This document shows positions 26,501-36,100 of a stretch of 64,000 nt of DNA, one piece after another (positions within the stretch are counted from its first letter, which is position 1; each line of letters begins with the position of its first letter). Made by a program: the position numbers and the translations under genes. The notes under the pieces were generated by a model, which was given only the letters and a program-made list of their open reading frames with translations, was not told where the DNA came from and did not search any database. The stretch comes from Plutella xylostella (Eukaryota > Arthropoda > Insecta > Lepidoptera > Plutellidae). Where the stretch lies: assembly GCF_932276165.1 (NCBI RefSeq), contig NC_063998.1, positions 3,608,501 to 3,672,500 of the forward strand. The letters are read 5' to 3'.

Positions 26501-26927
26501 CCGTTCGTATTAATGAGTTCTTAAGGCAAGCGTCTAGCTATAGGTATCGAAGCAAATTGATTCTCATAAATGTATGAAGAAACGGCGTCGGCAATACCGA
26601 TGACTTCATGGGCATTGGACGCGCTTGTGTGAATTTCTCTACGAATAAAACTGAATGCGGATGCGTCCGTTGGGTATAATGATGCTAAATGCGAAGGGCT
26701 ACCTTTACAGTGATAAACATTATGTGAATTAAAGTCATGTGAGGTTCACGATCGTTTGTGGAGCTTCACACAAGCACTCCACATCGTCTCCTTACTAACT
26801 CATACATTGTCCGTTACAGATGGCGAAAGAAGCTAACGAAGGTTCAAAACTATGTGTACAAAGAATCAAAGAACTACTGGACCTCGAGGCCGAAGCACCA
26901 ACAGCGAACGAAAACACAAAGTTATGA
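11586..26927 (+). CDS. Hsl: Hormone-sensitive lipase (HSL)
   Basis: Fifteen coding exons: 11586-11873, 12192-12349, 12613-12799, 15653-15866, 16234-16424, 17377-17620, 17952-18161, 22500-22637, 23044-23190, 23431-23548, 23898-23996, 24802-24897, 25321-25465, 26187-26312 and 26820-26927. They total 2469 nt, 822 aa, with every junction in phase. The N-terminal HSL domain (about 1-345) is followed by the alpha/beta-hydrolase core. The oxyanion motif HGGG is at 363-366 and the nucleophile GDSAG has Ser437. The block DPCLDD (from Asp750) and PHG with His780 complete the triad. Exons 8-12 form the low-complexity regulatory insert and contain RRQSS at 573-577, a PKA-type consensus. HSL hydrolyses diacylglycerol and steryl or retinyl esters at lipid droplets in fat body (family knowledge). 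ATG 11586 is used; an in-frame ATG at 11646 is an alternative. The length is close to other insect HSLs. Introns carry many transposons and exon 7 is partly duplicated. Confidence 0.95.
12800..15388. other. HSL intron 3, no second gene seen
   Basis: A 2.85-kb AT-rich intron in full (12800-15652). A sequence at about 14155-14225 (GTGTTAGTCACACACGACAT) resembles the insert inside the MITE at 18902-18984 and marks a small repeat family. Near 14730 GGTAGGCAGAGATACATTGC matches the 3' body of SINE family 1, probably a decayed fragment. Confidence 0.4.
15389..15573. mobile_element. MITE family D, copy 1 (HSL intron 3)
   Basis: 185 bp. The left arm starts ATAGAAGTTAAAAC and the right arm ends GTTTTAACTTCTAT. 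Pairing runs for about 70 bp through ATCTCAGATAC/GTATCTGAGAT to GAACGGTTCATCAAC/GTTGATGAACCGTTC. It ends 79 bp before HSL exon 4. A shorter relative is at 35941-36071 in the P450 gene. Confidence 0.75.
18026..18161 (+). other. Source segment of the HSL exon 7 duplications
   Basis: The 3' 136 nt of functional HSL exon 7, from GCCAACCTGCGG to the donor, is the segment repeated at 18263 and 21916. It encodes ANLRQPGG through MMRCLK, just after the GDSAG nucleophile, within the hydrolase core. It is annotated separately so the duplicates can be compared. Confidence 0.85.
18263..18398 (+). pseudogene. HSL exon 7 partial copy 1
   Basis: 136 nt nearly identical to 18026-18161, open in the same frame and still followed by the donor GTTTGTGGCT. 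The changes seen are mostly silent, plus Ala to Val (GCC to GTC) in the LFMxYAP stretch. It lacks the 5' part of the exon with GDSAG, and in front there is only GATATAGACAAG with no pyrimidine tract. It is offset 237 bp from the original. Probably not spliced; inclusion would repeat 45 residues of the hydrolase core. Confidence 0.8.
18834..19130. mobile_element. MITE family A, copy 2, interrupted by a nested insert
   Basis: The ends CAGTGCCACAAACTTATC and GATAAGTTTGTGGCAT match the MITE at 437-650. The interior is split at 18889 by a short insert. The host copy lies inside the larger transposon cluster, so it is a nested insertion. Confidence 0.7.
18902..18984. mobile_element. Short insert flanked by 13-bp duplication
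   Basis: The insert is bounded by AAGATTTTAAGTT at 18889-18901 and 18985-18997. The uninterrupted MITE at 437-650 lacks it. Its core, GTGTCAGTCACACACGGCAT, resembles sequence at about 14170-14205. A 13-bp duplication is more like retroposition than a cut-and-paste transposon. Confidence 0.6.
20041..20370 (+). mobile_element. SINE family 2, full length, with 11-bp TSD
   Basis: The tRNA-like head begins AGAGCGGTGGTAGCTCAGTC (A-box) and has the B-box GGGTTCGATCCC. A body of about 250 bp and a terminal GAATAGAATAGAATAG repeat follow. AGCCTTTATTA at 20030-20040 and 20371-20381 is the target-site duplication. Truncated minus-strand relatives are at 37948-38115 and 48785-48945. The body and TSD argue against a functional tRNA gene. 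Confidence 0.85.
21916..22051 (+). pseudogene. HSL exon 7 partial copy 2
   Basis: A second 136-nt copy of the HSL exon 7 3' half, next to the right end of the transposon cluster and still followed by GTTTGTGG. It has diverged more than copy 1: ISFIPSPA has become ISSISSSA (Phe and two Pro to Ser), while the frame stays open. No acceptor or GDSAG-coding part precedes it. The cluster separates it from copy 1, so the transposon appears to have landed in an existing tandem array. Confidence 0.8.
25466..26186. other. HSL intron 13 with transposon remnants
   Basis: The interval 25737-25864 has short inverted ends (GGCTCTAAC... and ...GGGCTCTAA) around a GC-rich centre and may be a decayed MITE. 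At about 26045 TCGATAAGGCCGCC resembles the 3' tail common to lepidopteran LINEs. No coding content beyond exon readthrough. Confidence 0.35.
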
Positions 26928-28296
26928 ATGTGCGGCATTCCTTGCTTCACTTAAACCTTAAAGTGTTGGACGTTGAAGTGGCAATATTGCTTGGTGTTGA
27001 AGTGTAGGAGAACTTTAAGTGGACGCTATACCTAAAAGATGAAGTGTTTAGAAGTTTATTGGGAAAAATATATGCTACAGTTATTTGCCCCTTGTCAATG
27101 GATTTGTTAACGCGAGTTGGCCAGTGATGAAAGTTGCTCAGTATATCGGGTACAATGACCTGGCAACGGTAATGTCACTGATCAAAGTTCACCCCTAATA
27201 ATAATGAGGACGTCATCCAAATAAGAAGTGTGCGACTGAAGTTTGTCTGTACTTGTTGAATTAATATTTTTAAATCAATCTATCGATAATAGGTATATTT
27301 GCCAATATGATAGGCATATACTTACTTGAATATTGGAAACTGAAAATATGTACCTATTTGTGGAATAATTAATCGTGGTGACGCTATACTGGCTTTTTTG
27401 ATGTGCTGTTGGGGAAAATTGTTGTTTTTGTATATGTATATTTATTATTGAGAATTGATTGCGAATCAGTGACAAATCAAATGTTGTTAGTTTTATATGT
27501 TGAGATATACTTATTGTGAGTTGTTAAAAGCTCTGAAAGTATGAGATTTATCATTGTTTTAATACTTTCGTGTTTACGGTAGTGGATAAAATTTGGTAGA
27601 AGTTTGTTTTATTCCAGATTTAATCTGACTTAGGAATGTTTCTGTTTTAAAAAATAATTAAGTCGATTATCTTCTCTCAAAAAAACTTAATGGATTTGAT
27701 AATAATATGCTCAATATGGTACATTGAAGTATTAATAAATTAAAGAAACATACATTTACTGGCTATAAATACATCGCATTTAGAATTTTAGATAAAGATA
27801 CGTTACGTTACTAATAGAAATATGTGGTAGGTAGACTATTACGTTATTTGGACATCACAAGTTATTGATATTATTAATAATAATAATAAATCATACTGTA
27901 TCAAATCACTACTTATAACTATGATACATTTAGCTATTCATCACAAGTTTGGTTTTTAAAACTAAAATCTTGAATACTCATATCGCGATAGTCACGCTAA
28001 CAAAATCTACAGTTAGTTATAGTTTTTAAATCACGTGTATAGAAATGTACTTACTTAATTTATTTCATGCAGATTGGAAGAATATAAATGGGGCAGCTCT
28101 TGAACGACATCAAATGTTCTAAAGACAGTGTTCTAAATTTAATGTCCATGAACAGAAAATAATAATAATTTTATGAACTAGGTATTTTTATTTTCAACCA
28201 ACTGCTATATCGAATACATGTCCATGACATTTTATTAAAATTTACAGGACGCTAACGCTATATATTTTTTTAATATACGATATAATATTTTATATA
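26928..28296. other. HSL 3' UTR and flank
   Basis: Begins at the HSL stop codon. Candidate poly(A) signals include AATAAA near 27733, but the transcript end cannot be placed. No further gene is recognised; the minus-strand ORF at 27275-27475 is AT-rich and looks random. Confidence 0.35.
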
Positions 28297-28560
28297 GACG
28301 ACCGAATGGCGTAGTGGTTAGTGACTGACTGACTACTGAGCCGAAGGTCCCGGGTTCGATTCCCGGCTGGGGCAGATATTTGTTTAAACACAGATATTTG
28401 TTCTCGGGTCTTGGATGTGCCCGTAAAATGGCAATAGGGCCGCCCCCTATTACATTGGGACTAACATAATTAACACTCTGGCGAAAAGTGGGTGAAGCAA
28501 TGCACCTCTGCCTACCCCGCAAGGGAGTACATTAGTACAAGGCGTGAGTGTGTGTGTGTG
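28297..28560 (+). mobile_element. SINE family 1, full-length copy
   Basis: The tRNA-like head starts GACCGAATGGCGTAGTGGTT and has the B-box GGGTTCGATTCCCGGC. Then come GGCAGATATTTGTTTAAACA, a conserved body and the 3' part TACCCCGCAAGGGAGTACAT. It ends in a (GT)n run. It is the best-preserved copy of this family in the window. Confidence 0.85.
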
Positions 28561-30667
28561 TGTTATAAATAATATTTATTATGTTTCTGAAATGTAAAAA
28601 TATAAAATTGTGGCCATTTTTATTGTAAAAAAGGTGGGACCTATTTTAACAGTTGAGGAATTTTACAAATCGGATTACCAGCTTTTGATGTATTAATTTA
28701 AATACCTATATAATATTGTTGTCTATTTATTTGTTATAAGTACATAAATATAAATATCGAATCAAATATGTCTGTGATAGTGAAAGTAAAGCTTTTAGAG
28801 TCATTGCAGTATTCTTATGCTCGTATGATGATATTATGAATAAATGATTGTTAAACGTAGTAACTTATTACTTCACTACATTCTACTCAAACCTAATGTA
28901 ATTTAAAATTTGAAAAGTAAAAAATATTTAATACTATTTTTATATAGCAAATAAAGTTAACTATACGCAAAAGAGTATTTACGAAACATAAGTAATATTA
29001 TAGGCACGGAATTGGAGCATTAAAATAACTACTGTATTTTAAATTATACCAAAAGAGACTTACACCAAAAGCTTGTTTGTAAATACAAACATTGATTTCA
29101 TACGTTTTTTATCAGAAATAGCGGACTAGTCACCCTTTTTTTTCTACCGCATATTGTTATTACAAAATAATATATCAGAAATAAACTATAAAGCTAAATA
29201 ACAGTCTTTTGTTATCCACAATATTAATTGCTCTCCTTGGGCTACCTATGTTCAGCCGTCGACGAATGACTGAAAAATCTTGGTGATCATGTCACCATTA
29301 TTAATCACAATCATCAATGTTAACCTACAATGGACAACTAACTGTGGTGGTTGGCGGTTCTACTCTGTCCCCATCACACTGCGTGTTGCGTGTATTGTAT
29401 GAACCCACATATATGAATTTTCTGTGTGTTGGACTGTGCGTGTTTTCTATACCAATGGAGATACTTCCAAGCAATGTTTGGACACGCAACATGCAGCGTC
29501 ATGGACATGCGAGGCCGTGTGAGCACCGCCTTATAGAATAAGTTAGTGATAAGATGGCGTTCACCTGCGCGCACAACACAGCCTTTTTTTGAGGACAAGC
29601 CATTCAATGTTTGCTTCTTCTAGACACCTAATCCATTTTAAATAGGCTCCAAACAGTTTCGGCAATTACTAGACGCTGGGTATAAATGAAACAGTAGATA
29701 AAGTTAATTATATTTATATTACTAACACTATGGTTGCATGAACATTACTTAACAAATAACCGGAGACACAGGAGTCCTGCTTGACAGAATAAAATTGACT
29801 TTTACGTACAAAAACTCTGTACAAAAAGAAGATACCTATACACAACACAACTAAAATTTAAAAGTAACAACTGTTTAAAAACATTAGCTTAGCGTTTTTG
29901 ACTCGAATTTTACACGTACAAGGCAAATTTTATTTAGCAAACTATAGATAATACATACATAAAATCTTGTTATACCAAGCTTAAATGCTTCTTGGTAAGA
30001 CCAAACCCCCATATGCAATAATAAACTGCTTCAATTCAAAATTACCTTAAAGAATATCATGCGGAGTTTAAAAAAAACACATTGTTCTCATTTTAATAAT
30101 ATAGGGCTGAAACATTTTTGCTTGTACCAAAAAAATATAGTCATAAAATGCTTAAATCCATAGGCCAAAATGAATCATGATCTAGGTTAAAAAACCAATT
30201 TAAAATAAAATCACATCACACTTTGTAAAGAACTTGGCAATAACGTATTGTAGAACAATATAATGCTTGGCCAAAAACAGTATGTTTATGAAATTAATGG
30301 CAGCTGCAAAAACCCATTTATAGGTTCGCAAAGTTGATTCCACCGTTTTTTGGTTGAACAGCTTACAGAAAGACATGATATAGAAACCCATATAAATAAA
30401 TAGTAAAAATATACCAATCAAGAGACTTCATTAGAAACTCAACACACACAAGAGATTAGATATTCATAACTTGACAGTTATCAGTCAACCATGTTCAAAC
30501 ATTAAATAACCCCAGGGGCTCAAGTATTCCATTAATTTAGTATAGGAAAAAATATGCATCAGGATGTACAGTCAATAAATCGTACTTGTTACCTTCCCAT
30601 GTAAAATAGGTTAATTTTAGGAGTTGCAGGTGAAAGATAATGAAACTGAAGAATCAATAAATATTTA
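28561..30667. other. Intergenic between HSL and NAA50, no gene seen
   Basis: AT-rich. The largest ORFs (29317-29541 plus, 29374-29607 minus, 30200-30421 minus) overlap or are compositionally random, with no recognised domain. Confidence 0.4.
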
Positions 30668-30814
30668 CCCCCTTATTCATAGAGAAGTTACAATACGTTT
30701 TAACTAATAAACTGTTTTGTCCCTCTCCGACAAAGAACAATTTGTTTCTTGACAGAGAGGGACAAAAGAGTTTATTAGTTAAAACGTATTGTAACTTTTC
30801 TATGAATAAGGGGG
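30668..30814. mobile_element. Long inverted-repeat element E
   Basis: 147 bp with about 60-bp arms: CCCCCTTATTCATAGAGAAG... on the left and ...CTTTTCTATGAATAAGGGGG on the right, pairing through TTTTAACTAATAAACT to TGTCCCTCTC/GAGAGGGACA around a loop of about 24 nt. The arms differ at only a few positions. It lies 424 bp past the NAA50 stop codon, so it may fall in that gene's 3' UTR if the UTR is long. Confidence 0.75.
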
Positions 30815-31237
30815 TTAATCTATAGACACACAAATCAACGACGTAGATTAAATATTCTTCTATTTCTTACCTACAACACTTAGGATCAAACTGTTACACT
30901 ACCTGTGGAGTGGTTACCTATATGATTTGTTGACTGTACATAGAAGTTTATTGGTATCAAACTTTAAATCTAAGTCTTATATGAGTAAATTCTAGTTTAG
31001 TATTAAGAGCAAAATGGGTATTCACATGTTTCTGGATAAACTGCACTATATTAGCTATGTTTTGACACTGGTCAATTTTATATTGTGGTATGTAATGGCT
31101 GTTCTAGCTTAGCTTAGGAGAAAATGTCATGTCTACATCAAGTGATTATGTTATTCCATAGAAAATGTTGTATACCTGCTTATTCCACGAGAACAACATA
31201 GAGGCTCTTTGTACATGAATGGAGATTAGTGATTTGT

Positions 31238-32544
31238 TCAGTCATGACCATTGGTTTTAGCGTGTGGCACAGTTCCATTGACTAAGGGAGCGCTCGGCTC
31301 CCGCAGTGTTTTCTGAAGGACGTGGGCGTCAGCCGGCTCTATCCTCTTGTAGTAATGTTCTTTCGTCTCCACGATTTCAAATCCAAACTTTTTATAAAAA
31401 TCTATTGCACCCTCGTTGTTGACTTGGACATGTCTGGAAAGTAATACAGAAATAGTTTTAGTTTCATAATGTACTGCTGTAATTGGCAGACTTTGCTTCA
31501 GCTCACAAAACGGAATTCTGGAAAAATCAACTGATGTCACTAAAATTTATAAACTAGCTAACAGTCTTTAAATGCTTGATTTCAAGGAAACCAGACAACG
31601 TAATTGTATTTTACACGATCCAGGATATGGCAATTTTATTAGTGACTTTTATATAAACAATATTAATTATTAAATGCAGAGGGCATTTCATAAATAGTTA
31701 TAGTTCCAATATTTACATTGCTAGTTGGTATGTGAATTTACTGATGTACTTTCTAAGATGTTGAGAATAATCTAGATGCAAGTACATAAACAAATGGCAA
31801 AGGTCTCTAACTGAGTGATATATAAACGCACAGCTAAAAATGGTACATACATGATATATGGTCATAGTTGTAATTTGGTATGCATGGATGCATCTACTAA
31901 GAAATGCTTCAAAAATTCAACATTGGAAGGTGTGAAATGGGTAAACCTCTATAGTAATTTTATAACCTGCAAAGTCTAACAAACTCAAGTCATTCTGCTA
32001 TGGATTGATTTGAAGAAGTTAAACATATTACTATGTGCATAAGATGCTGAGTAATGCGTGAAGGTACTTACAGGAATACGCTGTCGAAGTTTCCATCCTG
32101 TTCTACATATTTGAGCACATGCTCTACCATCAGAGTGCCTATGCCAAGTCTTCTGTAGGGATATAAACAGCCTAGCGTCATTATGTACAGTCTCCGCGAG
32201 TTCTCCGTCGTGTCTATTCTACAGCACACTGCGCCCACCACGATATCATTGTAATAGGCTAGCTTTGCCATTTCACCAGCTTCCAATACATCCTTGTAGA
32301 ACTTATCATTGTATGACACCGGGAACACAACTGTGTTCAACTTCTTCAGCTGTTTAATATTATGCTGCGTCACATCCCCTAGCTCTATTTTAGGCCTGAA
32401 AACGCAAAATAAGTGTTATAGCAAGGAAATTCTGGCGAGAAAGAAGAAGGTATGTCCATCATCACCTTGACATTATTAAAACAGATAGCAATGTCAGATT
32501 CTTGTTATTTTATGCACCGATGGGGCCGAAACTTACCTACTCAT
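31238..32544 (-). CDS. NAA50: N-alpha-acetyltransferase 50 (NAA50/San)
   Basis: Three coding exons on the minus strand: 32544-32537 (8 nt, ATGAGTAG before the donor GTAAGT), 32395-32072 and 31433-31238, giving 175 aa with phases agreeing. It has the GNAT fold. IELGDVTQHNIKQLKKLN leads into the substrate loop FPVSYNDKFY (27-36). Tyr73 is in RRLYIMTLGCL, the acetyl-CoA motif is RRLGIG (84-89), and His112 follows in LHVQVNNEGAIDFYKKFGFE. Tyr73 and His112 match the catalytic pair known for human NAA50 in both number and context. The family acetylates Met-starting N-termini as part of, or beside, NatA, and fly San is needed for sister-chromatid cohesion. The start exon is inferred from the matching phase and sequence context. 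The C-terminal 30 residues are variable. It is divergent from the P450 gene. Confidence 0.95.
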
Positions 32545-33134
32545 TTTAATAACTTTATACACTAAATTAATAAACTAATCTAACAAAATTTATTATATCA
32601 CACGAGATCACTCCCGCCATCTATCACACGAATATTTCATCCGCCATCAATCAGAAAATAGTGATGGGACTCAATTTTCCAATTAGAATATTTCACGCAT
32701 GGTAACTCAGGTAAACTTGAACTCATAATATCAAATAAAGTCCACAAAGTTCATTAAAGCCGTTAAAAAGAATTCAATCAAGTTAAACAATCATAAAAAT
32801 TGATTAGCTGTTGAGAAAATGAATGACTTCAGTGTTCATTATCATTATTTTACTTTATTCGATTAAAATCGATTACTACAACCCTAATCTCATTGTTATA
32901 TTTTTAAATAGTGTTACTATAATCATGATTTTAAATTCTACAATTTTTTAATAGATCCTTAGAAAAATAACGTAAGTTCATAGACATCACTTGTCAAATC
33001 TATGGCATTGTCTATGATGGAGTAAGCGCGTGTTTTTAAAAATAAGTTATTTCGATTGATTTTGTTATCTTTTGAGTGGAAGTCTGACGGAAAAAAATAT
33101 CCAGATATTTTGTAAATAAGGATTTTTAAGAAAA
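32545..33134. promoter_or_regulatory. Shared divergent promoter region, NAA50 / P450
   Basis: 590 bp between the two start codons on opposite strands. AT-rich with no clear TATA or initiator pair. It holds the 5' UTRs of both genes; whether regulation is shared cannot be seen. Confidence 0.45.
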
Positions 33135-36100
33135 ATGCTTCGCTTGTCTAACGTTCTCAAACTCGGTCCACTGAATCCTACATATTATCGGAAACCTTTC
33201 ATTACTTCCTCGAATTTAACCTTCCCTACAAGTGATAAAAAGTTCAAAATCAGTGATGAAACGACGAAGAATATTGACCTGGGAATGTCTGCTAACAGGG
33301 TAGACCACATGGTTACGTCTCGTACCGTACCAATGATGTTAACAAACAGAGAACCCATTATTCTGCCGTTTGATGAAGTCCCCGGTCCGAAGTCTTTAAA
33401 ATACTTATCTCAAGTTCGCAGTTATTTGTCAGACTTGGGAACCCAAGTCACGACCACTTGTTTGACCTTTTGGTTAAATGCAGGTAAGTACCTACGCATT
33501 ATGTAGTGTAGTAATTATAATTAGGTACATAACTAATTAAATATCGTCAGCTGGGCAGCTGGGTACCTAATCGTACATCAGTGGTCATAGGCGTCTCTAA
33601 AGGATCGCCAATCACTGTCAGCCTTCCTCGACCAGTCACTACTAGGTATAGGGTGCTACTAGTTACATCAAATAGACTGGAGGGGTTTACCGTTAACTCG
33701 GCATCCACAAAACTATCGGTCACTGCGTTAAGTTTTTTTTATAGGTACTTTACGACCGTTAACAAATAAAATAATTCCAGAAACGTTGATAACCCAAAGG
33801 AAATCTCTGAAGAATCTGTCGTCATTATTCGACGAGTACGGTCCGGTGGTTCGCTTCGTGAGTCCAGTTGGCGGCAATATAGTCCTGCTCAATCATCCGG
33901 AGCATATCGAGAAGGTTTTCGACGTGGACGGGGAGTTCCCTGTGAGATCTGCGCTTGACTCGCTGGAGAAATATAGACGGGAACACAAGAGTCTGTTGCT
34001 TAGCGGGTTGTATTCTCCGTAAGTGCATATCTCCTTAGTAGATTATAGGTAGGATGTTACAATAAAAAGGCCCTCATTTATGATGACGGTAAAAAAGATC
34101 ATAGTAAAGATCATAATCTTAGTTACATTGTAACTTGAAAAGGATTAACGAATAGCTTCTCTTTTGACTATGCCTAGTTTCTTCAGGTGGAAAATATTTG
34201 TTGCCTTGCTAACCTTCCGTTTTCATACATGTACCTCCATACTTCTTGGTAGACCGGTTAGGTAGGCAGAGGTAACTACAAAGAGTTATATAGTTACCCT
34301 GCTTAAAATGATTGGTCTATGATTCAGATTTTGCATATAGGCTGTCTATTCCATAAATACCTACTTATACTTAACTAAAACATTTTCCACAGACACGGCG
34401 AAGAATGGAGCCGCAAACGTTTGGCGCTCTCCGCTCCGCTTCACCAGGCCATCTCCCAACACGTGCAGGGAATGCACGAGATCACCGACACCTTCACCAA
34501 CAAAGTGTACAACCACAGGAACCCGCAAGATGAACTCACCAAGGATCTCTACAGGGAGATACATAAGTGGGCCTTTGATAATATGGGTGAGCTTTATTGT
34601 TAGCTTTCAAGGGAAATGTTAGGCAAGTATCATATCTGAAATGGTAATTTTAGCAGTGCATAAGCATAACTAACTGTGACTATAGGTACCTATCTAAGTC
34701 CAGATTGTATGAGATTTTGGAACTAGGTATATTTACTTGATCGCTAAAAACTCAACTTAATATTATGTGGACATGTATCTTAAAGAACAGAGAAGAAAAC
34801 CCGGGATTCTCAAATTTCGTCAACTCAGAACAAACTTATTGTTTTCCAGGCCTAATACTATTCTCCAAGAAGTTCTCAACTCTAGACAAGGAGGACGCGT
34901 ACAGCCCTCAGTGCGACGACTCGTTGCTCTACCACAGCTTGGACAAGGCGAGTGTTGCCATCATGAGATGCGAGTCGGGCCTGCAGCTGTGGAAGCTGGT
35001 GGCCACACCGGCTTGGAGGGCGCTGGTCAAACACTGCACCTCTATGGACAAGTGAGGATTCTGTGTTTTGCTAGATTTTCCAGGTTGAGAGGTTTTCGCG
35101 TGGGATTGAGGGGATATAAAATAGCGTATGTGGTAATCCAGGGTGTCAGCTACCACATACCAAAGAAGTACTTTTCCCGTGAAAGATACTAACATCAAAC
35201 GATACTTACAAAGTTTATAAATTCATATGGAACATCCCATCATCGAAGAATCTTTAAGTTTCACTGGATAACCTTCCTTACATACTTCCTTCTCGCTTCT
35301 CAAATGAAAGAGTTACTATACCCTACCTGATTTCGGTTCTTCGACAGATATACCTACTCCGTCTTCATGTTACTACTCGCGGTGATCTATTTATGTAATA
35401 ACATAATAGTCATAATACGTAGTAGGTACTCACTTTCGTTAAGTAAAGAAAGATCGTTTTAACTATGTTACATTATTTCATTTCAGTCTGATTGGGAAGC
35501 GCGTGTTAGAATTGGAACATGACATTACTCAATCAGGTAAAACACTGTTAAATTAAAATTTATTACACAATAAAAACTATTAACTAAATAATTATTTTTA
35601 AGGATATAAACGATTGAGAACATAAATATGCATTGTATGTTTCAGAAGAGTCAGGCACTCTGATAAACACGATGCTGGGTAAAGAGAAGATGAGCGAAGC
35701 CGACGTCACCACTGTGCTCATGGATATGCTCCTGCTTGGAGTCAATACTGTAAGTTATATATTTACCTAATTAAATATAGGTATTATGTATTTGTGGCAG
35801 AGGCGACCGGATGGCGCAGTGGGTAATCACACGAATCACTCGGGCTGTTGTAACCAAGGTCGAGATTTCGATTTCCGGCCAGAGAATATTGTCTGTATTG
35901 GTTTATACTATTTGTTCATTTATCTTGTGTGTTAATTGTTCATAAAGTCTGTTTATCTCAGATACTGACTAAATTGACAGCCAATAGACCTATATCGCAA
36001 GACAATCGACTATCTATGAACCGTTCAGAATCTGTCAATTTAGTATCCAAGATAAAAAAACTGACTTTATGTTCTAACACTTCTAACGAACCGCTGCACT

